In this document: piece by piece, positions 9,651 to 18,571 of the stretch
Layout of the letters: each line of letters opens with the position of its first letter
How positions within the stretch are numbered: position 1 is the first letter of the stretch
Source: Locusta migratoria
Lineage: Eukaryota; Arthropoda; Insecta; Orthoptera; Acrididae
Direction: 5' to 3'
NCBI GenBank assembly: GCA_026315105.1
Contig: CM048745.1
Coordinates: 755,243,506-755,307,505 of the forward strand
Length of the DNA: 64,000 nt
Translations under genes and position numbers: made by a program
The notes under the pieces: model-generated
Database searches by the model: none
Seen by the model: the letters and a program-made list of their open reading frames with translations, nothing else
Told to the model about the DNA's origin: nothing

Positions 9651-12381
9651 TATGCAGGCTTGTCTGACATTTGGAATCACTCCCAAGGGCCTCACACTGA
9701 AAGTTCCCATCTCTGGCTGTAATCCATCCTTTCATCCCGCCCTATACCAATTCCAAACTGAACAATCCATATCCCTCACCCGCCTAATCCTTAACCTACA
9801 CATCAACTCCGCCAATGAACACACCTGTCAACTCCTATCCCTAATCAAAATCCTCAACCTTTCCTCTCCTACATCTACACCTGCAGTTCAGAATATCCTC
9901 CTTCAGGCCAACCACAAATTAGAACAGCATGCCACCCAGCACCTCAAAAAACTATCCAATCTCCTGGTCACCCACCTCCGGAAAGGCAATACTCTCTCCC
10001 TCAACAACCTCTCCAGTAAACCTCAACCGCCTCTAATTGCACACAAACCCAGTCTCTCCCATCTACTCAATCTCCTACTCCCAACTCCTCTCCCTCCCAA
10101 ACCTCAAAATTCCAATCCACACAATCCGGAACCACAACATCCCAATTCAGTGGTCAACCTCTCCTCTAAACCTCTCTCCCAATCTGAAACCTCTGTCCTA
10201 TCCAAAGGGCTGACCTTTAGCCCTACTCCCAAATTCAACCAAACAGCCCTTGTAAAAGATTTACTATCCTATACTCGCAGTCTTTGCTGGAGATATCACT
10301 TTGCCACGAGGAAAAATAATCCTCTTCCTAATGATCCAGCTCCCCAAGACATCATTCAAATCGAACCCTGCCTAGAACAGTTCCGTCCCCCGTCACAGCG
10401 AGACCCACCTGCTCTTCCTCAAAATCACCCTCTTCAAACCTTCCAGGAATTCCTTACTTCCAACCTTGCCTCCCAGTCCTTCCTGAGAAACCTTAATCCT
10501 ACTCCCAACATTACCGCAGCTGAATCCCGAGCTATCCGTGATCTGAAGGCTGACCATTCCATCGTCATTCTCCCTGCCGACAAGGGATCCACGACCGTGG
10601 TACTTGATCGGCGGGAGTATGTGGCAGAGGGAGTGCGTCAGCTTTCAGATAATACCACATATAAAGTTTTTCAAGGCGATCCCATTCCTGATGTCCAGGC
10701 AGAGCTTCAAGGAATCCTCAAAACCTTAGGCCCCCTACAAAACCTTTCACCTGACTCCATTAACCTCATGACTCCACCGACACCCCGCACCCCCACCTTC
10801 TACCTACTTCCCAAGATTCACAAACCCAATCATCCCGGCCGCCCCATTGTGGCCGGTTACCAAGCCCCAACAGAACGAATCTCTGTCTACATAGACCAAC
10901 ACCTTCAACCCATCATGTGCAGTCTCCCATCCTTCATCAAAGACACCAACCACTTCCTTGATCGCCTGAAATCCTTACCCAGCCTGTTACCTCCTGAAAC
11001 CTTCCTTGTAACCATCGATGCCACTTCCTTATACACTAATATCCCACATGCCCAGGGCCTCGCTGCGATGGAATATTTCCTTTCACGCCGACCACCCACT
11101 TCCTTACCTAAAACCTCTTTCCTTAATACCCTAGCCAGCTTCATCCTAACCCACAACTTCTTCACTTTTGAGGGCCGGACATACCAACAACTAAAGGGAA
11201 CAGCCATGGGGACCAGGATGGCCCCCTCGTACGCGAACTTATTTATGGGACGCTTAGAGGAAGCCTTCCTGGACACCCAAGCCTGTCAACCCAAAGTTTG
11301 GTATAGATTCATTGACGACATCTTCATGATCTGGACTCACAGTGAAGAAGAACTCCAGAATTTCCTCTCCAACCTCAACTCCTTTGGTCCCATCAAATTC
11401 ACCTGGTCCTATTCCAAATCCCATGCCACTTTCCTCGATGTCGACCTCCATCTATCCAACGGCCAACTACACACATCCGTCCACATCAAACCTACCAATA
11501 AACAACAGTACCTGCATTATGACAGCTGCCATCCTTTCCACATCAAACGTTCCCTTCCCTACAGCTTAGGTCTTCGTGGCAAACGAGTCTGCTCCAGTCC
11601 TGAATCCCTGAACCAATACACCAATAACCTGATAACAGCCTTCACATCCCGCAGCTATCCTCCTGGTCTGGTACAGAAGCAAATTGCCAGAGCCACTTCC
11701 TCATCTCCCCAATTTAAGAATTTTCCACAAAACCCCAGAAGTGCCCCTCTTGTCACCGGATACTTTCCGGGACTGGAGCGGACTCTGAATGTGGCTCTCC
11801 AGCAAGGATACGACTTCCTAAAATCCTGCCCCGAAATGAGATCCATCCTTCATGACATCCTTCCTACTCCACCGAGAGTGTCTTTCCGCCGCCCACCTAA
11901 CCTCCGTAACCTCCTAGTCCACCCCTATGAAATCCCCAAACCACCTTCCCTACCTTCTGGCTCCTACCCTTGTAACCGCCCCCGTTGTAAAACCTGCCCT
12001 ATGCACCCTTCCACCACCACTTACTCCAGTCCCGTAACCCGGAAGGTGTACACGATCAAAGGCAGAGCCACTTGCGATAGTACCCACGTGATCTACCAAC
12101 TGACATGCCTGCACTGTGAAGCGTTCTATGTGGGAATGACCAGCAACAAACTGTCCATTCGCATGAATGGACACAGGCAGACAGTGTTTGTTGGTAACGA
12201 GGATCACCCTGTGGCTAAACATGCCTTGGTGCATGGCCAGCACATCTTGGCACAGTGCTACACCGTCCGGGTTATCTGGATACTTCCCACTGACACCAAT
12301 CCTTCAGAACTCCGGAGATGGGAACTAGCCCTTCAGCATATTCTCTCTTCCCGTTGCCCACCTGGTCTCAACCTCCGCTAA
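9547..12381 (+). CDS. PLE-1 right copy: reverse transcriptase with GIY-YIG endonuclease
   Basis: An open frame of 944 codons, identical in length to the left copy from MQACLTFG onward. The same RT motifs, catalytic FIDDIF and GIY-YIG block are intact. I noted two amino-acid differences from the left copy: Val for Ala after ERIS, and Ala for Val after KQIAR. The N-terminal extension (about 35 residues ending SHILF) looks genuine because a related SHILF word precedes the same region in the decayed PLE-3 copy at about 29150. This is therefore the more complete copy and might encode an active protein. No promoter could be identified; transcription may start in 8968-9546. Confidence 0.93.
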   Translation: MPSLQHPYNNPIQFYLHSLRKHAFSLARLRSHILFMQACLTFGITPKGLTLKVPISGCNPSFHPALYQFQTEQSISLTRLILNLHINSANEHTCQLLSLIKILNLSSPTSTPAVQNILLQANHKLEQHATQHLKKLSNLLVTHLRKGNTLSLNNLSSKPQPPLIAHKPSLSHLLNLLLPTPLPPKPQNSNPHNPEPQHPNSVVNLSSKPLSQSETSVLSKGLTFSPTPKFNQTALVKDLLSYTRSLCWRYHFATRKNNPLPNDPAPQDIIQIEPCLEQFRPPSQRDPPALPQNHPLQTFQEFLTSNLASQSFLRNLNPTPNITAAESRAIRDLKADHSIVILPADKGSTTVVLDRREYVAEGVRQLSDNTTYKVFQGDPIPDVQAELQGILKTLGPLQNLSPDSINLMTPPTPRTPTFYLLPKIHKPNHPGRPIVAGYQAPTERISVYIDQHLQPIMCSLPSFIKDTNHFLDRLKSLPSLLPPETFLVTIDATSLYTNIPHAQGLAAMEYFLSRRPPTSLPKTSFLNTLASFILTHNFFTFEGRTYQQLKGTAMGTRMAPSYANLFMGRLEEAFLDTQACQPKVWYRFIDDIFMIWTHSEEELQNFLSNLNSFGPIKFTWSYSKSHATFLDVDLHLSNGQLHTSVHIKPTNKQQYLHYDSCHPFHIKRSLPYSLGLRGKRVCSSPESLNQYTNNLITAFTSRSYPPGLVQKQIARATSSSPQFKNFPQNPRSAPLVTGYFPGLERTLNVALQQGYDFLKSCPEMRSILHDILPTPPRVSFRRPPNLRNLLVHPYEIPKPPSLPSGSYPCNRPRCKTCPMHPSTTTYSSPVTRKVYTIKGRATCDSTHVIYQLTCLHCEAFYVGMTSNKLSIRMNGHRQTVFVGNEDHPVAKHALVHGQHILAQCYTVRVIWILPTDTNPSELRRWELALQHILSSRCPPGLNLR

Positions 12382-12668
12382 ATTCGAATTCCCACCCACC
12401 ATCTTAACATCTTTGCCTTGGTTCTCTGGACAGAGCCTCTGCCTCAAGTGGCATCTCTGTCTAACTTCTAACTTCTTTGCTTTCTACAGTTCTACAGTAT
12501 GTCTGCCTAAGTGTACTTGTGTCTGTGTAAATGTGTGGGTGTATGTGCATTTATTTACCTTCCATTTTTTCCCCCAAGGTAAGTCTTTCCTGTCCCGGGA
12601 TTGGAATGGCTCCTTACCCCCTTCCTTAAATCCCTCATCATTTCCTTTTCCCTCTCCTTCCCTTCTGC

Positions 12669-12693
12669 CTGATGAAGCAGCTAGGCTGCGAAA
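12669..12693 (+). ncRNA. Hammerhead-like core in PLE-1 tail (right copy)
   Basis: The tail reads CTGATGA, then the hairpin GCAGC-TAG-GCTGC after one extra A, then GAAA. CUGANGA and GAAA flanking stem II are the conserved halves of a hammerhead ribozyme core, and some PLEs are known to carry hammerhead motifs. The mirrored copy is at 5925-5949 on the minus strand, where one stem base is changed to give a G-U wobble. I cannot see convincing stems I and III or the cleavage-site strand, so catalytic activity is not claimed. Confidence 0.4.
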
Positions 12694-12805
12694 GCTAGCA
12701 TTTTTGAGTGTGTGTGTGTCTGTGGGTTTATTTGTTGCTATTACTGCCTGTGCCCCTTTGCCTGGTAAGTGTTCTTCATCTATTTTTTACGTATATTTTT
12801 TTCCT

Positions 12806-14582
12806 TATTAATAGTTTGATTTCCTATTGATAATTTCATGTCAAAGTCTGTTTGCTTTCTAGGGTTAAATTCTACGATTGCAGTCTTGGAGGCACTTACA
12901 TTTAGGTGGTTTTCATTGAAATACTTGACTATTTCATTAGTAACAGTGTTGCACAGCACTTCCAGACTGCCGTGGTCTTTGTGTTTGCACACAATTGTTG
13001 TATCGTCTGCATACAATATTATTTTATTATCTGGGGAACAGTACTTTACATCGTTCACATAAATCAGGAACAGGAGGGGTCCCAAGACGGAACCTTGGGG
13101 CACTCCGTATTTGACATCTGCTACTTTGGATTTGAAATACCCACTGTTTGTTTTAATCAAGACAAATTGTTTCCTGTTGCTCATATATGACTCTATTAGG
13201 TCAAAGCATGTTCCTCTAATACCCATGTTCCATATCTTGTCAAGTAGTATAGTGATATTAACGCAGTCAAAAGCTTTTTCGAGATCAAGGAACACTCCAG
13301 CAACTTGTTCGTTGTTCTCTATGGCAGTTATTATTTCATCTACGAGCTGTGCTGCAGCTACTGAAGTTGACTTGTTCTTCATAAAACCATTTTGATTCTC
13401 GAATATTAGGTTGTGTAGACTCAGAAATGCCATTAGTCTATTATAAATACCTTTCTCGATTACCTTGGAAAATGCAGGTAAGATTGAGATCGGTCGGTAG
13501 TTTTCAATTTTATTTTTATCACCTTTCTTGTAAATCGGAGTTACTTGTGCTATCTTTAGCCTGTCTGGAAAAATGCCCGTTGTGATTATATCATTTACTG
13601 CTGTCGCCAAGGCATCTGATATGTTGTCTATGCACCTTTTAAGTGTGCTGATAGACAATCCTTCATAACCTGCAGAGTTTGAGTTTTTTAGTGACATCAC
13701 TATGTGTTTTATTTCCCTGCTGTTCGTAGGTGTCAAGTATATGCTATGTCTTACTGGATTGCCCTTATATGTATACTGGAGGTTGTTGAACTGGTCATTG
13801 ATGGATTTTCCCATAGAAGAAAAGTACTCGTTAAAAATATTTGCTATCTGGTAGGGGCATTTGATGTTACCACCTTTGAAATTGATACTCAGGTCACTAG
13901 CTGATTTGTCCTTACAGTCCCTAAAGCTATTTATAACTTGCCAGACAGCTTTGCCAGAGTTGTTGGAGTCTCTTAACATGTTAGCTACGTGTTTACTTCT
14001 GGTTTCTAGGAGGAGATTTTTGTAGTGATCATGATAGTTGTTAAACTCTTCCTTCAGTCTATGATTATCACTATTCTTTGTCATTGCGCATTGGAAAAGT
14101 CTTAGTTTTTCTCTTGCTGTTTTTACTTCAGTGTTTATCCAGTTATTCTTTTTTATTTTTTTACAGTCATTTACTGGCAGGGTTGTTTCTGGGCATGAGA
14201 CGTTGAAGCAATAATAAAAGTCAGATGCAAATTCATTGAAAGTGATACAGTTATTTTCATTCCATTGTAAGCGTTTGAGCATACTCTTAAGGTTTTTGAT
14301 ATTGTTGTCATGGGTGGCTCTTTTTGTTACATAGTGTTTCTTTTTGCTTGCAATATGAAGGTTTTCAGCTTCTATCAGTACCTGAACCGCATGGTGGTCA
14401 GAAATTGCAAGCTTCAGAACTGATGCAGTGTATTTAAAGTGGGACATGTTAGTAATAATGTTGTCAATGCATGATTTGCTGCCATTAACCTCTCTGGTGG
14501 GCTCATTTATCAAGAGATTTAGTTTAAACTGATGTAGTACCAGCATCAATTTTCTTTTAATGCTGGAGTCAGGAGACAGCAA
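12806..14582 (-). pseudogene. LINE-B ORF2, endonuclease end and reverse transcriptase
   Basis: Minus-strand frame of about 590 codons. It opens with the end of the APE endonuclease (SCIDNIITN and the catalytic SDHHAV at about residues 40-70). RT blocks follow: AQVTPIYKKG and NYRPISILP (about 345-365), motif A GVFLDLEKAFDCVN (about 430), motif B YGVPQGSVLGPLLF (about 490), and motif C ILYADDTTIV with the catalytic DD (about 520). All RT catalytic residues I can place are present. The frame runs into PLE-1 at its 3' end, so its last few codons are not LINE sequence. It is joined to the upstream endonuclease part only through a frameshift near 14590. Confidence 0.88.
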
Positions 14583-15082
14583 GTCAATATATTTATATCT
14601 CCTACTAGAATTAAGTTAGCCCAACCATTTTTATTACAGTGTTTGCTGTCAATGTCTACAAGCAGATCATTCAAAACTTCAAAGAAAATGTCAAGGCTGC
14701 CACTTGGGGGTCTGTATTCACCTATGATAATTAAGTTTTCTTTCCCCCATTGGTAGTTAATTGCTGCAAGTTCTATAATCCCCTGTATGCTGAAAGCACT
14801 TACATCAATTACATTAAAGTTATTACTTCTAGATGCAAAGATAGCTACCCCTCCACATTTTTTCATTTTCCTGCTGAAGGCAGTACAGAATATCATGGAA
14901 AGTGGCTGGCAAACACTAATTATCTCTTCTGTATACCAGTGTTCAGTTATAACTAAGACATGTGGGTTATCAATCCCTGCAACTGTGTCCATCTCATTTT
15001 GCTTATTACTAAGACTTTGAACATTTTGGTGAATTAATTTGAACCCAAGTGTGTTCTGCTGGACACTACTGACAGTTTTCAC
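14546..15082 (-). pseudogene. LINE-B ORF2, N-terminal APE endonuclease
   Basis: This is the first part of ORF2, an apurinic-type endonuclease that nicks target DNA for insertion. Catalytic blocks are HQNVQSL (Asn), ITEHWY (Glu), GEYRPPSG (Tyr/Arg) and VGDINI (Asp/Asn). After GDINI the frame is lost: compared with the expected GDINIDLLSPDS, two extra bases (AT) sit in an ATATAAATAT run near 14590. The frame starts at a GTG that overlaps the ORF1 stop, so initiation may be by reinitiation or at an internal Met; I cannot decide the start. Confidence 0.85.
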
Positions 15083-16500
15083 ACTACTAGGATGTCCAGC
15101 ATGCCCTTCAAGTTTCCCTGATTCCTATTTGAGTGACTATTTCTGACAGCTTGGTTCTGAATGTGGTTTGTTGTTATACTAGCTACAAGTTTTGGCCCTT
15201 CCATTTCGGTTTTATTTGGATATGGTGGAGCTGTGGTAGGTTTGTTTTTTGCAGAGTTGTTTGTCAGATTGGGTGGTGTGGGCCATTCCATAGCAAAGCA
15301 CGTATTTATAACACTTTGCTGAGAATTTCGTCTTATTTCATCAATAATTAATTTACTGAGAGTCATTTTGCCTCTTTTATTCAGGTGCATTCCATGAGTT
15401 GTGTGCAGGTCCCTATCAAGATTACTGATGTTTACAAGAGAGACATTGTGAAATTTATTACATATTTTCTTTAGTCTATCATTAGTTTTGTGCACTTCCA
15501 AATTCACAACAGATTGTTCCATTAAATCGTATCTCTGTGGTATGTTGACAACAACAACTTTTGTGCCTATTAACTTACCGAGAGTAGTTTTCATGTGTCT
15601 GATAGCGTCATTTGCCTGGTTTTTGGCTACATCATTTGTTCCTCCAATGATTACGACACTATCACTTACAGAGAAAGATTCACTATCACGCACACACGGC
15701 GTCGCCACAGCAGACAGAGGTGCTCCAGGTTGAATGTGAGCCACAGCTTCAAAGTCGTCCTGCATATTCACTATGTTTTGCGCTATTCCGCGACCGTGAC
15801 TGTCTCCATATATTAGGATCCTGGCCTTCTTGCGCTTCTGCTTCTCGCTTCTTCTTTTGTTCACTTTGGGCGGTTTCATATACGTAATTTGACGGATTTC
15901 ACTGTCGTTACGCTGGATAGGCCTAGTTTGTTTACATTCTGATACACTGGCACACGAATTGATAACTTGTTTTTTCGACTTATTGCTGTCAGATTTTTTG
16001 CAGATCGAAAGGTTATTTTCAATTTGCGTAGGCTTGAGCGTTACTTCTTCCACTATTTGATCAAGAGCCTGATATTTGTTGTTAGTGATAAAGGTTGGAA
16101 AGATTTCCGGAGTTTTTGATTTAGGCCTACAGTTCATCAGGTGCTGTTGATCATTTCCGCTAACTCTTTTATTTAGCAACGATACCTCAACCTTTAAACA
16201 CTGAATTTCACTTATTAAGTCTTTTACTAATATTGATAACTCGCACTTACAGTTATTTGTATTTGCTGTTTTACCTGAGGATTTGAGGCAGCACTGGGTA
16301 CAGCTCCAGCTGGTCATGAATTCATTGTTTTCTTTCACTGATGCGTCGATTTTTGCACAACGAAAATGGTATGAATGATTGCATACCTTACACGTGATAC
16401 CGGTTTTCAACACTTTTTCGCACTTTCTACACTTATCATCGTCTAAAAAAAGGTTTTTGGGCGGGCTACTACTTAAAGCTACACTACTACTTGCCGCCAT
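15079..16500 (-). CDS. LINE-B ORF1: PHD finger and SGNH-esterase protein
   Basis: An intact frame of 473 residues. Residues about 24-71 form a PHD-type zinc finger with the order C-C-C-C-H-C-C-C (CRKC, CKVC, HFRC, CTQC). A Leu-rich, probably coiled-coil segment follows at about 86-112. From about residue 225 to 390 there is an SGNH/GDSL hydrolase: block I GDSHGRG, block III GGTNDV, and a C-terminal HGMHLNKRG where the catalytic His is expected. ORF1 proteins of this build occur in CR1/L2-like LINEs and are thought to bind RNA or chromatin and membranes; the exact role is unknown. The ATG at 16500 is only a few bases from the end of the T-run, so the 5' UTR is very short unless transcription starts outside the element. 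Confidence 0.88.
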   Translation of the reverse strand: MAASSSVALSSSPPKNLFLDDDKCRKCEKVLKTGITCKVCNHSYHFRCAKIDASVKENNEFMTSWSCTQCCLKSSGKTANTNNCKCELSILVKDLISEIQCLKVEVSLLNKRVSGNDQQHLMNCRPKSKTPEIFPTFITNNKYQALDQIVEEVTLKPTQIENNLSICKKSDSNKSKKQVINSCASVSECKQTRPIQRNDSEIRQITYMKPPKVNKRRSEKQKRKKARILIYGDSHGRGIAQNIVNMQDDFEAVAHIQPGAPLSAVATPCVRDSESFSVSDSVVIIGGTNDVAKNQANDAIRHMKTTLGKLIGTKVVVVNIPQRYDLMEQSVVNLEVHKTNDRLKKICNKFHNVSLVNISNLDRDLHTTHGMHLNKRGKMTLSKLIIDEIRRNSQQSVINTCFAMEWPTPPNLTNNSAKNKPTTAPPYPNKTEMEGPKLVASITTNHIQNQAVRNSHSNRNQGNLKGMLDILVV

Positions 16501-16504
16501 CTTG
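16493..16504 (-). promoter_or_regulatory. TISU/YY1-like start context of LINE-B ORF1
   Basis: The minus strand reads CAAGATGGCGGC across the ORF1 start codon. This is a full match to the TISU consensus SAASATGGCGGC, known to support initiation on very short 5' UTRs, and it also contains the YY1 core AAGATGGCGGC. In other LINEs a YY1 site positions transcription start. Function here is inferred from the match alone. Confidence 0.55.

Positions 16505-16544
<40 letters not shown>
16505..16544 (+). repeat. 40-base A-run at the 5' end of LINE-B
   Basis: A run of 40 A on the plus strand, which is poly-T at the 5' end of LINE-B. The last three A overlap the right-hand AAATGGAA target duplication. 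Its position at the wrong (5') end of the LINE is unusual. Confidence 0.9.
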
Positions 16545-16547
<3 letters not shown>

Positions 16548-17085
16548 AAGGACAGTTGTGAGTAAGGCGGACAGCCGACTTCGGTTTATTGGGAGAATTT
16601 TGGGAAGATGTACTTCACCTGTAAAGGAGACCACATATAAAACGCTTGTATGACCACGTCATGAGTATTGCTCAAGTATTTGGGACCGCAGCAGATCAGT
16701 TTAAAAGAAGACATAGAGGCAGTTCAGAGGCGAGCAGCTAGGTTTGTTACTGGTAAGTTCGACCAATATGCGAGTGTCATCGAAATGCTCCAGCAACTTA
16801 ATTGGGGATTTCTGGAGGAAAGAGGACATTCTTTTTGTGAATTTCTGTTTTGAGGAAATTTAGAGGGCCGCAATTTGAAGCTGATTGTAGTATTATCTTC
16901 CTGCCGCCTACTTACATTTCGCATGGTGATCACAAAGACAAGATAAGAGAAATTAGGGCTCGTATGGAGGCATATAAGCATTCTTTTTTTCCTCATTCTA
17001 TTTGGGAGTGGAAAAGGAAAAGAAATGCCTAGTAGTGGTACAATTTACCCTCCGCCATGAGGGAGTATGTATGTAGATGTAGATC
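16542..17085 (+). pseudogene. LINE-A, C-terminal and 3' part of split copy
   Basis: Continuation of LINE-A after LINE-B. Recognisable blocks are the region encoding SRLRFIGRILG, then EYCSS(I)WD, and EDIEAVQRRAARFVTG, which is the usual post-RT segment of Jockey/CR1-group ORF2. It contains stops and frame changes. The 3' end is marked by a TATGTAGATGTAGAT repeat near 17068-17085, typical of the short tandem repeats that end these LINEs. A few codons between the KWN block and this part are missing. Confidence 0.8.
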
Positions 17086-17590
17086 TGCAAGTTAAGTTGA
17101 CTCACCTTTGAGCCAGACTTGTGAGCCGACACATACCTCCTACCTGTTCTATATGAAGTGCTCTCAATTATGTAGTCCCTTCGCAACTAGACAGCATACT
17201 GGAGTATTGCAGGAAGAGCTATTAACTCATCACGGGTAGATATTTCGTCTAAATAAAATCTGGGATGTCAATTATGGGACTTTATTACTACCCATTCCAT
17301 AATACAAGACTGTTTAGTTGACTTTAAAATTAATAATTATAGTTTTGCGGCTGATACTGAGAGCATGGTTCCTATAAGACAGTTCTGGATGAGGTCCTAA
17401 TGGCGACTAATTACTGTGGAGCATAACCAAGACCTCGTATAAACTTTGTACATCTTCGTAAATGTTCATTAAATGGTATTGCAATTCATTTATTCATCTA
17501 TTTGAACATTATTAAAGAACATTACATTAGTAAATAAAAACTATTAATAAATTAAAGATCTTAGATTTGCACCATATTCTTTGTACTTAC
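17086..17590. other. AT-rich sequence without a recognised gene
   Basis: Nothing recognised. It becomes more GC-rich near 17590, where the candidate exon next to the Ty3 element begins. Confidence 0.4.
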
Positions 17591-17704
17591 CCGGCTTTGA
17601 GGTGTGGCGGCCGCAACAGACGATCCCACGGAAGTGCTGCTCTGGAACTTTCACTACCCCACCTCCTCTTCCAATGCCATATGGTATGTTTCCGCCATGG
17701 GAAC
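17591..17704 (-). other. Candidate 114-nt host exon
   Basis: On the minus strand a GC-rich block is bounded by an AG acceptor (plus-strand CT at 17705-17706, in context GTTCATTGTAG) and a very good donor, GG followed by GTAAGT (17590-17585). One frame is open throughout with phase 1 at both ends and encodes words such as GGNIPYGIGRGGG and VPEQHFRG. Base composition differs sharply from the AT-rich flank to the left. A second frame is also open, so coding is not proven, and the polypyrimidine tract is weak. The product is not recognised. Confidence 0.28.
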
Positions 17705-17734
17705 CTACAATGAACAGTTCTTACTGTTGGCACA

Positions 17735-17973
17735 TGAAGCAAACACTGTCGTAAACACAAGGTAGCTCGTTCCGCATTCACTCTTCGAATAACCTGGCCG
17801 TCACTCCAGCCGTTTGACAGCGCGCCAGCAGCAGATGGTGCGCAGCGCATGTCAGCTGTCTAAACGACCGTGCCCTCCTGTGGCTAGGCCGGGAACTATC
17901 TCGGCCGGGCCAGCGCCAGCCACAGAGCACAATATGGGCAAGCGCGATCTGAATGGCCCGCTAGGCCATAACA
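17735..17973 (-). repeat. 3' LTR of the Ty3/gypsy element
   Basis: 239 bp, TG...CA on the minus strand. It differs from the other LTR by scattered substitutions and small indels, including a GCGCAGCGCAT insertion relative to the 5' LTR near 17840. The divergence indicates an old insertion. Confidence 0.9.
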
Positions 17974-17985
17974 TCCTTCCCACCT
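17974..17985 (-). promoter_or_regulatory. Polypurine tract
   Basis: Directly upstream of the 3' LTR the minus strand reads AGGTGGGAAGGA, a purine-rich primer site for plus-strand DNA synthesis in LTR retroelements. Confidence 0.7.
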
Positions 17986-18541
17986 TGGGGTGAGGGGCCG
18001 GAATCCGGAACAGCAGTGAAGAAGTCTGGCTGCTGGGCCTCGTCCACCTCCATCCAATCGTCTAGTGGCTCCATCCACTCCCTAACCGGAACCACCTCAT
18101 ACGGACGAAACCCCTTTGTGCGACGAGGGGTACAACCTCGTGAGCAATGTCTTGCTGCTCCCAGCATTGGCGATGGCGGTGGGTCCTCCATCCCCTCCTC
18201 CTGTGGTACATCCATCGGCAACTCGGGTTCCCCGTCGGCTCGCTGCAAGGCGCCCCCACTGCCGGAGACCGGAGCGGTCCACTCCTTGGGACTGCAGCAG
18301 AGACGTGAGCCCCGGACCCCGGCAGTGGCGGGAAATCCCCTTGCCCCCCCCCTCTCCCCGAGCCAATGTCCACGGAAACAAAGTTGATAGAGAACTGTCC
18401 CCTGATGATGCTCTCGACAGAGGGGGGTTGGACCCGGTAAAGGGGGAAGGACCGTAGGTGTGGGAGAAGGATGGCGGAGCTGATCGTGGTGGCGGGTGAG
18501 GATACCGGTAGGAGAACGGACCTCACAGAGACGTCGGCCAT
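17986..18541 (-). pseudogene. Ty3/gypsy pol C-terminal tail
   Basis: Low-complexity, Pro-rich and acidic sequence downstream of integrase, spread over several frames. It includes the words RTKGFRPYEVVPVREWMEP and a stop just before the polypurine tract. It lies where gypsy integrases have a variable C-terminal tail. No domain is recognised. Confidence 0.55.
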
Positions 18542-18571
18542 GCCCCCGAAACGATCACGACTGGGACCTAA

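Larger units (their letters stand above)
5776..12805. mobile_element. PLE-1: head-to-head dimer of a GIY-YIG Penelope-like element
   Basis: Two copies of one PLE face away from each other with their 5' sides in the centre. The left copy is on the minus strand (8967 down to 5776) and the right copy on the plus strand (5' end within 8968-9650, to 12805). The arms 5813-8967 and 9651-12805 are reverse complements of equal length (3,155 bp); I found only five differences by eye. The left copy carries 37 bp more of the 3' tail (5776-5812). The right copy carries more of the 5' region. The unit sits in LINE-B ORF2, with about 15-21 bp of LINE sequence repeated at both outer edges (around 5755-5775 and 12791-12813), consistent with a target-site duplication. 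Confidence 0.9.
4869..16541 (-). mobile_element. LINE-B: near-complete CR1/Jockey-group LINE interrupted by PLE-1
   Basis: Reading on the minus strand, the element has a T-run at its 5' end (16544-16505), ORF1 (16500-15079), ORF2 with endonuclease and reverse transcriptase (15082 to about 12806, resuming at 5775-5139), a 3' UTR of about 270 bp and a short (ATT)n tail at 4890-4869. The PLE-1 unit at 5776-12805 splits ORF2 downstream of the RT. With PLE-1 removed the element is about 4.6 kb, a normal full length for the CR1 group. ORF1 has a PHD-type finger and an SGNH esterase, as known from CR1/L2-like elements. Its own disabling changes are few: one 2-nt insertion plus the PLE insertion. Confidence 0.85.

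Noticed and set aside
15079..16500. Host PHD-finger or esterase gene
   Set aside because: Directly followed by an APE-RT ORF2 on the same strand and framed by a LINE target duplication, so it is LINE ORF1.
18016..18457. Plus-strand frames of over 100 codons in the Ty3 element
   Set aside because: High GC lengthens chance frames; they lie antisense to pol and have no domain.
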